DNA of 60,707 nt from Nocardia sp. NRRL S-836 (GTDB lineage: Bacteria; Actinomycetota; Actinomycetes; Mycobacteriales; Pseudonocardiaceae), in contig NZ_LGDY01000127.1 of the NCBI RefSeq assembly GCF_001279525.1, forward strand, positions 1-60,707, read 5' to 3'. Below the pieces are notes generated by a model that was given only the letters and a program-made list of their open reading frames with translations, was not told where the DNA came from and made no database searches. Shown piece by piece: positions 16,068 through 24,649 of the stretch. Made by a program: the position numbers and the translations under genes. Within the stretch, counting starts at the first letter, position 1. Each line of letters opens with the position of its first letter.

Positions 16068-18553
16068 CAGCTACCGCCACGCGCGATCTTGCGCAGACGC
16101 CCCGTCGCCCGCTTGGCCAACTCGGACGGGCCACCCGCGTCGAGGTACTCGCGCACCAGCCGCAGGTCCCGCTTCACCTTGTCCGCCTTGCTCAGCTCCG
16201 GTGTGCGCACCAGCGGCGCCGAGCCGGGCAGACGGTCCGCGGCGGGCCTGGGGTTGCGGCAGAACTCGGCCAGCGGCGCGAGTGCCGTCTCCCAGGTGAA
16301 CCGCTCACGGACGACGGCGATGCGCTCACGGCACGCGGCCGCGAACTCCTCGTCGTAGAGCACCTTCTCCAGTGCGTCGGCCAGCGCCTCCGGGTCCTCC
16401 GGTGGCACCACGACGCCCAAACCCTCCCGTGCCACCAGGTCCGCGAACGAGTCGCCGGACGTGGTGACGATCGGCAGCCCCGACCACAGGTAGTCGAGCA
16501 CCCGCGTGCGGAACGCGAACGTGGTCTCCACGTGTTCGTAGTGCGTGGTGACACCGCAGTCCGCGTCGAGCAGCCAGTTCTGCCGCTCGGTGTAGGGCAC
16601 CCAGCCGTCGTTGAAGAACACGTGCTCGCCGGTCAGCCCCAACGACGCGGCGAGGCCGCGCGTCTGACCGGCGATGTCCATGTCCGGCACCTCGGGGTTC
16701 GGGTGCTTCATGCCCAGGAAGTACAGCTTGGCCGACGACCGCCGCTTGCGCAGGTGGTCCATGGCCTCGATCAACGTCAGCGGGTCGAACCAGCTGTAGA
16801 CGCCACCGGCCCAGATCACGACCTTGTCCGCGTCGCTCACGCCCGGCACCACGCCCTTGATCGCCGGTGCGGTGCGCTGCGGCGGCTTGCCCGACAGTCC
16901 GAAGGGGACGATGCCGAGCAGCGATGTGGTCGTGGGGTCGTTGTCGTACAACGTGGGCGTGAGCCGGCCGAGCGAGGCCAGGTGGCCGAGCCAGAAGTGC
17001 CGCTGGCGTTCCGACGCGCACAGGAAGAAGTCGCCGCGTTCGAGCTGGGTGTTCAGCACCCGCGTGACCGTCTTCAGGTCCAGCGCGCGCTTCTCGTCCG
17101 TGTCGTCCTTGCCCTGTTCGAGCAGCTCCAGGTGCATCGGGTCGTACATGTCGCAGACCACGATCTTGGTCGAGGACTTGCGCTTCAGCTCCTGCACCAT
17201 CTCCAGCGCGTGGCCCTGCAACACGATCACGTCCGCCCACGCCACGTGCGGCGGCAGCTCCTTGGGCCGCGCGCGCTCGACGGCGAACGGCGCGTCCGGC
17301 GGCGCGCACAGCGGGTTCGTCGTCACCAGCCGCACCTGGTGCTCGCCGGACAGCACGTCGGCCATGTGCCACGCCCGGATCGCCGGGCCCGCCATCCGGT
17401 CGGAGATCGCGTCACCGGTGATCACCAGGATCTTGCGCGGCTTGCCGAACACGTCGTCCAAGCCTAGGACGTCGACCAGGATGTCGTGGGCGGCGAGGTA
17501 GCGCGGCAACGGGTACGCGGGCTCCAGGGCCTTGCGCATCAACGGGACCAGGTCGGTGTCCGAGAGCCGGCGGCCGGCCTGCTCGACCTTCCGCGACTCG
17601 GCCAGCGACGGCATCATCTCGACGAACTGGTCGATCGCGAGGAACCCGGCGAGCGCCTGCCGCTGCACCGCGACCGGTTCGCGGTCGAGCGCCGGGTCCG
17701 CCGGCCTGCGGGTGATCTCCAGCTGCGTCGGGTCGAGCTCACCGCGCGCGGTCGCCCTGCGCACGCACAGCGCCAGCGCCGCGGGCAGCACCTTCGCGAG
17801 CGTCTCGTCGGAGAAGTTCTTGTACAGCGCCGCGAGCGCGTTGCGCTCCAGCAGGTACAGCTCGCGGCTGTGGTCGATCGAGCTCATCGACGCGTGGTGG
17901 CGGTGGAACGTGAGCGACGCCGGCTCGTAGCGCACCCGCCAGCCGCGCAGGTTCATCCGCCAGCCGAGGTCGACGTCCTCGTAGAACATGAAGAACCGCT
18001 CGTCGAACCCGCCGAGCTCGCGGTACAGCTCCGCACGCACGAACAACGCCGACCCGGTGCCGAACAGCACGTCCTGCGGCCCGTCGTGGCTGCCGTCGTC
18101 CGGCTGCCCGGCGTGCCGCTTGTAGCCCATGCCGAACCAGGTCAGCCCGCCGTCGACGAAGTCGATGTTCACGCCGTCCCAGTCGAGCACCTTGCTCGCG
18201 ACCGCGCCGACCGCGGGTTCGGCGTGGAAGACCTTGATCGCTGCCTTGACCCAGTTCCGGTCCGCGCGCGCGTCGTTGTTCAGGAACGCCAGCACACTGC
18301 CGGTGGCGTGCTCGACGCCGAGGTTGCAGCCGCCCGCGAACCCGAGGTTCTCCTGCGAGGTGACGATCCGGGCCGACGGCAGCTCCCTGGTCAGCCGCGC
18401 GGTGTCGTGCGCCTCGTTGTCGACCACCACGACCTGCAGCAGCTCGGCCGGGTAGTCGAGCTCGGCGAGGCCGCGGACGCAGGTGATGGTGTCGTCCGCA
18501 CCCCGGTAGTTGACGATGACAACCGACACGACGGGCAGAGAGGCTCGATCCAC
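16067..18553 (-). CDS. Bifunctional GT2-GT4 glycosyltransferase fusion
   Basis: 828 residues from a GTG at 18553. N-terminal GT2 (GT-A) domain, about 5-245: VSVVIVNYRGADDTITCVRGL, VVVVDNEAHD, FLNNDARADRNW with its DxD-like acidic centre, and FFMFYEDVDLGWR. A linker (about 270-385) leads to a GT4-type (GT-B) domain, about 385-760: ILVITGDAISDRMAGPAIRAWHMA, VVIWAGGVYSWFDPLTLIEAM, and the WSGLPIVTTSGDSFADLV donor-site region. The C-terminal tail is basic. Two transferases in one chain suggest two successive sugars are added without release. It is coupled to the next gene by a 1-base overlap. Confidence 0.92.
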   Translation of the reverse strand: MDRASLPVVSVVIVNYRGADDTITCVRGLAELDYPAELLQVVVVDNEAHDTARLTRELPSARIVTSQENLGFAGGCNLGVEHATGSVLAFLNNDARADRNWVKAAIKVFHAEPAVGAVASKVLDWDGVNIDFVDGGLTWFGMGYKRHAGQPDDGSHDGPQDVLFGTGSALFVRAELYRELGGFDERFFMFYEDVDLGWRMNLRGWRVRYEPASLTFHRHHASMSSIDHSRELYLLERNALAALYKNFSDETLAKVLPAALALCVRRATARGELDPTQLEITRRPADPALDREPVAVQRQALAGFLAIDQFVEMMPSLAESRKVEQAGRRLSDTDLVPLMRKALEPAYPLPRYLAAHDILVDVLGLDDVFGKPRKILVITGDAISDRMAGPAIRAWHMADVLSGEHQVRLVTTNPLCAPPDAPFAVERARPKELPPHVAWADVIVLQGHALEMVQELKRKSSTKIVVCDMYDPMHLELLEQGKDDTDEKRALDLKTVTRVLNTQLERGDFFLCASERQRHFWLGHLASLGRLTPTLYDNDPTTTSLLGIVPFGLSGKPPQRTAPAIKGVVPGVSDADKVVIWAGGVYSWFDPLTLIEAMDHLRKRRSSAKLYFLGMKHPNPEVPDMDIAGQTRGLAASLGLTGEHVFFNDGWVPYTERQNWLLDADCGVTTHYEHVETTFAFRTRVLDYLWSGLPIVTTSGDSFADLVAREGLGVVVPPEDPEALADALEKVLYDEEFAAACRERIAVVRERFTWETALAPLAEFCRNPRPAADRLPGSAPLVRTPELSKADKVKRDLRLVREYLDAGGPSELAKRATGRLRKIARGGS

Positions 18554-18556
18554 GCG

Positions 18557-19108
18557 CTAAGCCTGCCTCATCACTCTGCGCGCCCGCAGGCTGGTCGCAC
18601 AGATCAGCAGGACGAAGATCGCGATCGGTACGCCGAACACCCACTCCGCCGACCAGTCGTTGCGGTCGGCGAGCAACGGCCGCATCCACTCGTGCCGCAA
18701 CACCGCCACCGGCCCCGGCGGCACCCGCTTGTCGGCCTCACCCTGCACGACGACCGTGAGCACCGCCCCGTCCAGGCACCGCACCCGGTGCGCGTACGCG
18801 GGCGTGTCCGTCCCCGTGACCTCGTCGACCCGCTCGACCACACACGTCTCCCGGTGCGCGACGAGGTCCATCAACGCCCGGTGCCCGTCACCGACCAGCA
18901 CCGCCGTGCCCGGCACCAGCACCATCAACGCCGGGAGCACCAGCCACGGGTCGCTCAACCTGCCGACCCCCCACGCGAACGCGCACGCCAGCAGGCACCC
19001 CGGCACCATCACCGCGAGCCGGTGCTCGTCGGGCACGACCGCGCCCAGCACGACGGCGGCGGCGATGCCGAGCACGCCGGAGACGATCAACGGGACGGGT
19101 CGGTTCAC
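18557..19108 (-). CDS. Four-helix membrane protein, function unknown
   Basis: 183 residues, GTG start at 19108. Hydrophobic segments: about 5-25, 31-50 and 52-72 (PLIVSGVLGIAAAVVLGAVV; LAVMVPGCLLACAFAWGVG; PWLVLPALMVLVPGTAVLVG) and a last helix near 158-172 (WVFGVPIAIFVLLICATSL). Between helices 3 and 4 an external or cytosolic domain of about 85 residues has cysteines in RETCVVERV and VRCLDGAV. The same layout, with ETCVV/EQCTV and RCLDG/ACPSG counterparts, occurs in the neighbouring 19178 gene, so they look like diverged tandem paralogues. It ends 3 bp before the GT fusion gene on the same strand. Confidence 0.75.
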   Translation of the reverse strand: MNRPVPLIVSGVLGIAAAVVLGAVVPDEHRLAVMVPGCLLACAFAWGVGRLSDPWLVLPALMVLVPGTAVLVGDGHRALMDLVAHRETCVVERVDEVTGTDTPAYAHRVRCLDGAVLTVVVQGEADKRVPPGPVAVLRHEWMRPLLADRNDWSAEWVFGVPIAIFVLLICATSLRARRVMRQA

Positions 19109-19144
19109 AGGCTTCTTCTCACGGCTTTCACGGTTTCACGGGTT

Positions 19145-19197
19145 TCACGGCTTTCGGCGCAGGGTTCTCGCGGGTTCTCACGGCTTTCGGCGCAGGG
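19145..19197. repeat. Direct repeat of the 3' end of the 19178 gene
   Basis: The 20 bp TCACGGCTTTCGGCGCAGGG occur at 19145-19164 and again at 19178-19197, 33 bp apart. The second copy is the last codons and stop of the membrane protein gene (LRRKP-stop); the first lies in the intergenic space, along with further CACGG and TTTCACGG repeats. It looks like slippage duplication of the gene end. Confidence 0.7.
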
Positions 19198-19885
19198 CTT
19201 TGGCCAGTGACACGAGGGCGATCATCGTCAGGGGGACGCTTGTGACCAGCCAGAGGTTCCATCCGGTCGGTTCGGCGAACACCGGCCGAGCCGGCGGCCC
19301 CACCCTGACCTCGGCCTGCGCGGTGCGCAGCCGGTCCGGCCAGTCACGACTCAGCTCGACCACGCCACTCGGGCACGCCAGCACGTAGTCGACCGACGGG
19401 TACTTGCTCCGCGGGCGCTCCACGGCCTTCGTGACCGTGCACTGCTCCGTGTGGCCGATCTCGTTCATCAGCACGCTGTGCCCGCCGAACGTAAGGACGA
19501 ACGGCGCCGCCAGCCCGACGGCGAACGCGGGCAGCGCGACCACCTTCCGCTCCGCCACGCCGCTGACGCCGAGCGCGAACGCGAGTCCGCCGAGGAGGGC
19601 GGCGAGGAGGAAGCCGACGTTCACGGTGATGCCGAGGGCGGCGCCGACGACGACGGTGGTCGCGCCTGCTGCGGTCAGGCGCCCGGCGAGGCGTTTTTGG
19701 GCGGTGTCGAGGGCGTGCAGGTAGTGCGGGGCCTCGGGGTCGAGGGTGAGGCTGGGGTTGTGGGTCGGGTTGGGGTTGTGAGCCTGGCTGGGGTTGTGGG
19801 TCGGGTTGGGGTTGTGGGCGGGGTTGGGGTCGCGCCTTTGGGTGGTCTTCGCGCGGACCGGTCTGCGTTTGCGTCTACCCGGCAT
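19178..19885 (-). CDS. Membrane protein with N-terminal HNPNP repeats
   Basis: 235 residues. After a basic start (MPGRRKRRPVRAK) comes a low-complexity stretch, about 19-46, repeating NPNPTHNPS/NPxxxHNP. Hydrophobic segments follow (about 68-90, 91-108, 115-132 and 208-226). The loop has EQCTVTKAVE and LACPSG, matching the cysteine-bearing loop of the adjacent 18557 protein, so the pair probably arose by duplication. No enzymatic motif is seen. It lies within a block of glycosyltransferase genes; an accessory role in envelope synthesis is a guess. Confidence 0.7.
   Translation of the reverse strand: MPGRRKRRPVRAKTTQRRDPNPAHNPNPTHNPSQAHNPNPTHNPSLTLDPEAPHYLHALDTAQKRLAGRLTAAGATTVVVGAALGITVNVGFLLAALLGGLAFALGVSGVAERKVVALPAFAVGLAAPFVLTFGGHSVLMNEIGHTEQCTVTKAVERPRSKYPSVDYVLACPSGVVELSRDWPDRLRTAQAEVRVGPPARPVFAEPTGWNLWLVTSVPLTMIALVSLAKALRRKP
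19735..19835. repeat. G-rich repeats coding the HNPNP stretch
   Basis: Units of GGGTTGGGGTTGTG and close variants recur about seven times on the plus strand between 19735 and 19835. They code for the NPxxHNP repeat on the minus strand. Runs of three or four G separated by short loops could form a G-quadruplex in the non-template strand near the 5' end of the gene. Confidence 0.65.
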
Positions 19886-19928
19886 GAATTGTCAGACCCC
19901 TTTGCGACGATGGGAGTGGGGGCCGAAA

Positions 19929-19945
19929 CACCCCCAGCGGGGGCG
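19929..19945 (-). terminator. Hairpin after the GT2 gene
   Basis: Minus-strand CCCCC-GCT-GGGGG followed by TGTTT, about 190 bp past the stop of the 20134 gene and 45 bp before the 19885 start. It probably ends the GT2 transcript. A weaker hairpin, GACAGG-TCGCG-CCTGTC, lies at 20037-20053. The rest of 19886-20133 holds no gene. Confidence 0.55.
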
Positions 19946-20133
19946 CTAGGCGGGATCGATTCAGGTCAGCAGGCCGAGTTGGTGGGCTCGGGTCGGCTGG
20001 CCCAGGTCAGTCGGCTCAGTTCGGTTGTGGCAGGCAGACAGGTCGCGCCTGTCCATCGAGCCGACACCGCTGGCCGAGCCCGTCTGCCAGCCTGCAAAGC
20101 CCCAGGTCGTCGACCCAGGCCAGTCGGCCCAGC

Positions 20134-21045
20134 TCAGCGCCCCGACCAGGCGCGCCACACCGCCTGCCGCGACACGGTCGACCGGCCACCGATCCGCACC
20201 CGCTGCCACAGCGTCGCCGGCAACCTCAGCACCACCTCCGCCAGCACCTGGACGCGCAACCCCACCCGGAAGTTGGCCGCCTCCGGCACTCCCCTCCGGC
20301 GGAACGGCAGCAAAGCCGTGATCGCGGCGAACCGGCCCAGCTCGCGCGCCGCCACCACCCCCGGCGCGCACCGCAGCAGCATCAGCAGGCGGTTGCGTTC
20401 GTTCCAGCGGTGGAACAGGCGCGAGCCCAGCCGCGTGGAGGCGCCGTGGCGGTGGCGCACCCGTGCCGGGTCGACCGAGATCACCCGGTGCCCGGCCAGG
20501 CGCAGCCGCCAGGCCGTGTCGGTGTCCTCGTAGTAGCAGAAGAAGCTCGCCGGCACCCCGCCCGCGGCGCGCAGTGCGTCGGTGCGCAGCAGGGCTGCCC
20601 CGCCGCAGAAGCCGAACACCTCGCGGCCGGCGAGCACGACGTCCTTGCCGTGGCCGTCGGCGGTCAGTGCGACGCCCACGGACTGCGTGGAGCCGTCGGT
20701 CAGCAGGATCGACGAGGTCGCGGCGGCCGCGGCGGGGTCGGTCCGCAGGGCGTTCTCCAGTTCGGCGAGCCACGACGGGTCCGGGACCGCGTCGTCGTTC
20801 AGCCAGGCGACGTACCGGGTGTCGACCATCGCCAGGACCGCCGCCAGGCCGCCGGCGTAGCCGCGGTTCGCGGGCAGTCGCACGACCTCGTGTCCGCTGA
20901 TCAGGGCGGCGGTGCCGTCGTCGGAGGCGTTGTCGACGATGATCGTCCTGTGTGGACTCTTCTGGGCGGAGAGGGCGTCCAGGCACGCCGTGATGTGGTC
21001 ACGGCCGCGCCACGTCACGACCACCACGGTGCTGAGCGGCGACAC
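20134..21045 (-). CDS. Glycosyltransferase family 2 (rhamnosyltransferase-like)
   Basis: 303 residues, GTG start at 21045 with a TACCGT element eight bases upstream. GT-A fold: STVVVVTWRGRDHITACLDAL, TIIVDNASDDGT, LPANRGYAGGLAA, the acidic centre YVAWLNDDAVPDP, and ASFFCYYEDTDTAWRLRLAG. This layout matches rhamnosyl- and related transferases of wall and O-antigen assembly. The C-terminal 60 residues are basic and may bind the membrane. It is divergent from the GT4 gene at 21066, with only 20 bp between the two start codons. Confidence 0.9.
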   Translation of the reverse strand: MSPLSTVVVVTWRGRDHITACLDALSAQKSPHRTIIVDNASDDGTAALISGHEVVRLPANRGYAGGLAAVLAMVDTRYVAWLNDDAVPDPSWLAELENALRTDPAAAAATSSILLTDGSTQSVGVALTADGHGKDVVLAGREVFGFCGGAALLRTDALRAAGGVPASFFCYYEDTDTAWRLRLAGHRVISVDPARVRHRHGASTRLGSRLFHRWNERNRLLMLLRCAPGVVAARELGRFAAITALLPFRRRGVPEAANFRVGLRVQVLAEVVLRLPATLWQRVRIGGRSTVSRQAVWRAWSGR

Positions 21046-21065
21046 GGCGTGAGACGGTACGCGAC

Positions 21066-22040
21066 GTGCCCGAGCTAGTGCTGCTGACCGAGCAGCTCAA
21101 CGCGCCCGTCCCCGGTGGGACCGGCCGGTACACGGCGGAGCTGCTCAAAGCGCTCCGGACGACCGCGCCCGAAGGCTGGAGCGTGACCACCGCGGCCACC
21201 GCGAACGCGGACCGCGTCATCAGGGTGCCGCGCCGGGTGCTCGTGGCGCTGTGGGAGCGCGGTCTTCCGCCGAACCCCGGGCCGCACGTGCACGCGCCGA
21301 CGCCGCTCGCCCCGCGTGCGGGTGCTGTGGTGACGGTGCACGACGTGGTGCCGTGGACCCACCCCGAGACGCTCACGCCGCGCGGGGTCGCGTGGCACCG
21401 CAAGGTGATCACGCGCGCGGCGAAGGAGGCCAGGGCGCTGGTCGTGCCGACGAGAGCGGTCGCGGACCAGCTCGGCGCGTTCGTCCCGGTCGAGGTCCCG
21501 GTCCACGTGGTCCCGAACGGCGTCACGAATCTTCAGGTGACCGACAGGGCCACCGATCTGCCGGAGAACTACGTCCTCGCGGTCGGCACGATCGAGCCGC
21601 GCAAGGGTTTCGACCTGCTCGTGCGGGCCACAGAACGGCTGGGCGTGCCGCTCGTGGTCGTCGGGCCGCAGGGCTGGGGCGGGGTGGACCTGCGGGCGCC
21701 GCACGTGCGGCTGCTCGGGCGGGTCAGCGACGAGCGGCTGGCATCGGTGCTGGCAGGGGCCACGGTGCTGGCCGCGCCGAGCCTCGCGGAGGGGTTCGGG
21801 CTGCCGGTGCTGGAGGCGATGGCGGCGGGGGTCGCGGTGGTGCACTCCGACGACCCGGCGCTCGTGGAGGTGGCGGGCGGCGCGGGGACCGTGGTCCGGC
21901 GCGGTGACCTCGCGTCGCTCACCGAGGGGCTGCGCGCGGTGCTGGCCGATCCGCATCACACGACCGAGGCGGGCATCACTCGCGCGAGTGAGTTCACCTG
22001 GGAAAATACTGCGCGTGGTGTTTGGGAAACCCACGTGTAA
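21066..22040 (+). CDS. Glycosyltransferase family 4
   Basis: 324 residues, GTG start. N-terminal acceptor half with NAPVPGGTGRYTAELLKAL and VVTVHDVVPWTHPE; donor half with LAVGTIEPRKGFDLLVRA, VVVGPQGWGG, DERLASVLAGATVLAAPS, EGFGLPVLEAMAAGVAVV. It is shorter than most GT4 enzymes but complete. Close in pattern to the GT4 genes at 14982 and 22099. The next gene follows after 58 bp on the same strand. The substrate is unknown; context is wall polysaccharide assembly. Confidence 0.9.
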   Translation: MPELVLLTEQLNAPVPGGTGRYTAELLKALRTTAPEGWSVTTAATANADRVIRVPRRVLVALWERGLPPNPGPHVHAPTPLAPRAGAVVTVHDVVPWTHPETLTPRGVAWHRKVITRAAKEARALVVPTRAVADQLGAFVPVEVPVHVVPNGVTNLQVTDRATDLPENYVLAVGTIEPRKGFDLLVRATERLGVPLVVVGPQGWGGVDLRAPHVRLLGRVSDERLASVLAGATVLAAPSLAEGFGLPVLEAMAAGVAVVHSDDPALVEVAGGAGTVVRRGDLASLTEGLRAVLADPHHTTEAGITRASEFTWENTARGVWETHV

Positions 22041-22098
22041 CGGCTCAGATGGAGCATTCGGTGTAAACGGGTTTCGTGATGACCGTACGCTGCTGACC

Positions 22099-23247
22099 GT
22101 GCCGATCGTCGAACCCAGCGTGCTGATCGACGCCACCGCCGTGCCCGCGGACCGAGGTGGCGTCGGGCGATACGTGGATTCGCTCGTCGCGGCGCTCGAC
22201 GCGGACGGGGCCAAGCTCTCCGTCGTGTGCCAGCCACGTGACGAGGACCTCTTCACGAAGATCGCCCCGAACGCCCGCGTGATCCGCGCCACCGACGCCG
22301 TCGCCACCAGGACAGCCCGCCTGACCTGGGAACAGACGACGCTGCCGCGGCTGGTGCGCACCCTGGGCATCGACGTGCTGCACTCACCGCACTACACGCT
22401 GCCGCTGGCCAGCAAGGCCGCATCGGTCGTGACGCTGCACGACGCGACGTTCTTCACCGACGCCGTGCTGCACTCCTCGGTCAAAGCGCGCTTCTTCCGC
22501 GCGTGGACCCGTGCCTCGCTCAAGCGCGCCGACCTGTGCGTGGTGCCGTCACAGGCCACCGCCGACGAGCTGGTGCGCGTCGCCGGCGCGGACCGCAGGG
22601 CGTTGCACATCGCCCAGCACGGCGTCGACACCGAGCGCTTCCACCCGCCGTCGCCCGACGAGATCCTGAACGTGCGGCGCACGTTGTCGTTGGGGGACAT
22701 GCCTTACGTGGCGTTCCTCGGCGCCCTGGAACCCCGCAAGAACGTGCCGGCGCTCATCCGCGGCTTCGCCCAGGCCGTCTCCGGCCGCGCGGACCCGCCC
22801 GCGCTGGTGCTCGCCGGCCAGCCCGGCTGGGACAGCCAGGTCGAACGTGCCCTCGACTCGGTCCCGCACCGCATCCGCGTGATCCGCGCCGGCTACCTGC
22901 CGTTCGAACAGCTCGCCGGTTTCCTGGGCGGCGCCGAGCTCGTCGCCTACCCGTCGCTCGGCGAGGGCTTCGGCCTGCCCGTGCTCGAAGCCATGGCGTG
23001 CGGCGCGTGCGTGCTCACCACGCGAAGACTGTCGCTGCCGGAGGTGGGGGGCGAGGCGGTCGCGTACTGCGGTGTCGGAGCGGGTGACATCGCGGCGGCG
23101 ATCGCCGAGTTGTTGGACGACCCGGCCCGCCGATCGTCGCTGGCCACGTCCGGTCAGCTACGCGCGAAGGACTTCTCGTGGGCCGTCAGCGCCGAACGCC
23201 ACCGCCTCGCCTACGAGCGCGCCGCGCTGATCCGTCACCGCCGCTGA
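22099..23247 (+). CDS. Glycosyltransferase family 4
   Basis: 382 residues from the GTG at 22099, chosen because the fold starts here (SVLIDATAVPADRGGVGRYVDSL) and TACGCT stands seven bases before it, as in leaderless genes. The frame itself is open from 21904. Donor-domain features: FLGALEPRKNVPALIRGF, LAGQPGW, FEQLAGFLGGAELVAYPS, EGFGLPVLEAMACGACVLTT. It resembles mannosyl- or rhamnosyltransferases of GT4, but the sugar cannot be fixed. It is followed after about 45 bp by wbbL. Confidence 0.9.
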   Translation: MPIVEPSVLIDATAVPADRGGVGRYVDSLVAALDADGAKLSVVCQPRDEDLFTKIAPNARVIRATDAVATRTARLTWEQTTLPRLVRTLGIDVLHSPHYTLPLASKAASVVTLHDATFFTDAVLHSSVKARFFRAWTRASLKRADLCVVPSQATADELVRVAGADRRALHIAQHGVDTERFHPPSPDEILNVRRTLSLGDMPYVAFLGALEPRKNVPALIRGFAQAVSGRADPPALVLAGQPGWDSQVERALDSVPHRIRVIRAGYLPFEQLAGFLGGAELVAYPSLGEGFGLPVLEAMACGACVLTTRRLSLPEVGGEAVAYCGVGAGDIAAAIAELLDDPARRSSLATSGQLRAKDFSWAVSAERHRLAYERAALIRHRR

Positions 23248-23293
23248 CGACGCACGCGTTTTCGGTCAACAACGAACCACTATCGTGTCGCGC

Positions 23294-24139
23294 GTGAACT
23301 ACGGCGACGGACTAGGTGTCGTGACGGTCACGTACTCGCCGGGCGAGACGCTGGCACCGTTCGTGGACACCCTCGCGAAGGCGACAACGCGCGAAATCAG
23401 GGTGATCCTCGCCGACAACGGCTCCACAGACGGCGTGCCCGAACAGGTGGCCGCCGAACGCGAGCACGTCACCTTTGTGCCGACCGGGGGCAACCTCGGC
23501 TACGGCGGCGGAGCGAACCGCGGCGTGGCGGCACTGCCGCACGACGTCGGCTGGATCCTGATCTCCAACCCGGACATCGAGTTCTCCCCCGGCAGCGTCG
23601 ACGTGCTGATCGACGCGGCCTCCCGCTGGCCGCGGGGCGGCATGTTCGGACCACTCATCCGCGAACCCAACGGCGAGATCTACCCCTCGGCCCGGCTGCT
23701 GCCGTCGGTCGGGCGGGGCATCGGGCACGCCCTGTTCGCGGTCGTGTGGCCCGGCAACCCGTGGACCCGCGCCTACCGGCAGGAGCAGGAACCGGTCGAG
23801 CGGGAGGCCGAATGGCTGTCGGGCTCTTGCTTCCTGATGCGCCGCGAGGCCTTCGACGCGGTCGGCGGGTTCGACGAGAGGTACTTCATGTACTTCGAGG
23901 ACGTCGACCTCGGCGACCGGGTGGCGCGGGCCGGGTGGCTCAACGTCTACGTGCCCGAGGCGGAGGTCGTGCACATCGGCGGGCACTCGACGGCCCGGGC
24001 CTCGGACCGGATGCTGGCCGAGCACCACCGGTCGGCGTACCGGTACCTGGCGGACCGGCACCGCGGGGTGCTGTGGGCGCCGTTCCGGTGGGCGGTGCGG
24101 GTGGGGTTGAAGGTGCGGGTGCGGTTGCTGACCCGGTGA
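23294..24139 (+). CDS. wbbL: Rhamnosyltransferase of the galactan linker (WbbL, GT2)
   Basis: 281 residues from the GTG at 23294; a TATCGT box seven bases upstream suggests a leaderless start (23285 is the alternative). The protein follows the mycobacterial WbbL pattern closely: VVTVTYSPGETLAPF, LADNGSTDG, PTGGNLGYGGGANRG, ISNPDIEF as metal-binding region, and YFMYFEDVDLGDRVARAGW. WbbL adds L-rhamnose from dTDP-rhamnose to GlcNAc-diphosphoryl-polyprenol, making the linker on which arabinogalactan is built. It acts at the inner membrane face. As in M. tuberculosis, it is near rmlD and followed by the mannose-1-phosphate guanylyltransferase gene. Confidence 0.92.
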   Translation: MNYGDGLGVVTVTYSPGETLAPFVDTLAKATTREIRVILADNGSTDGVPEQVAAEREHVTFVPTGGNLGYGGGANRGVAALPHDVGWILISNPDIEFSPGSVDVLIDAASRWPRGGMFGPLIREPNGEIYPSARLLPSVGRGIGHALFAVVWPGNPWTRAYRQEQEPVEREAEWLSGSCFLMRREAFDAVGGFDERYFMYFEDVDLGDRVARAGWLNVYVPEAEVVHIGGHSTARASDRMLAEHHRSAYRYLADRHRGVLWAPFRWAVRVGLKVRVRLLTR

Positions 24140-24649
24140 AGTGGCGCGCTCCGGGTGGCTGAGATGCCGCCCGGTTGCGTTGGTGGCCGGTTGCGTTGCG
24201 GCCGGTTGCTTCGGCGGTCGGCGGGCACGGCTGTGGGGTTCGGCAGCGGCCGGTAGGCGAGAAAATGGCAACCTGCCAAGGAAAGCGTCTCGCCGACGGC
24301 CCGATCAACGTCGTGCGCCGCGTCCCGCGTTCGCACACACCCGATCTTGTCGGTGCCCCTGAGTACCGTGGGCCGCGGGGGACCCGAAACCCGAGGGGAC
24401 CCCTGCGCGAGCCTGCAAGGGCGCCGGACAACGGGTGAACCCGCTCACCCGACCCCGCCGAGCCCACGATGGACGCACGAGCTCAAGCCGGGCGACGCGA
24501 CACTGCGATCAATCTCTGTGTGGAAACGGACGCCCACGCGTCGAGGCGCAACTCCGAAGCGCGCAACGCCACAACCGCCGCGCGCCACCAAGCCGTCCAC
24601 CCCCGAACCACGCGAGTCCGAACTCACACCCCGCGCGCGAAGCGGGCAA
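24140..24649. other. Gene-free stretch after wbbL
   Basis: About 510 bp between convergent wbbL and the 24650 gene. No frame shows a plausible coding pattern. It starts with a short tandem motif, CCGGTTGCGTTG at 24171 and 24187 and a partial copy at 24202 (16- and 15-bp steps). No clear rho-independent hairpin, tRNA or riboswitch was recognised. Confidence 0.6.

Noticed and set aside
19886..20133. Extension of the GT2 gene or extra small gene
   Set aside because: The GT2 frame stops at 20134 and the other frames show only low-complexity Pro/Gly/Arg runs; hairpins suggest a terminator region.
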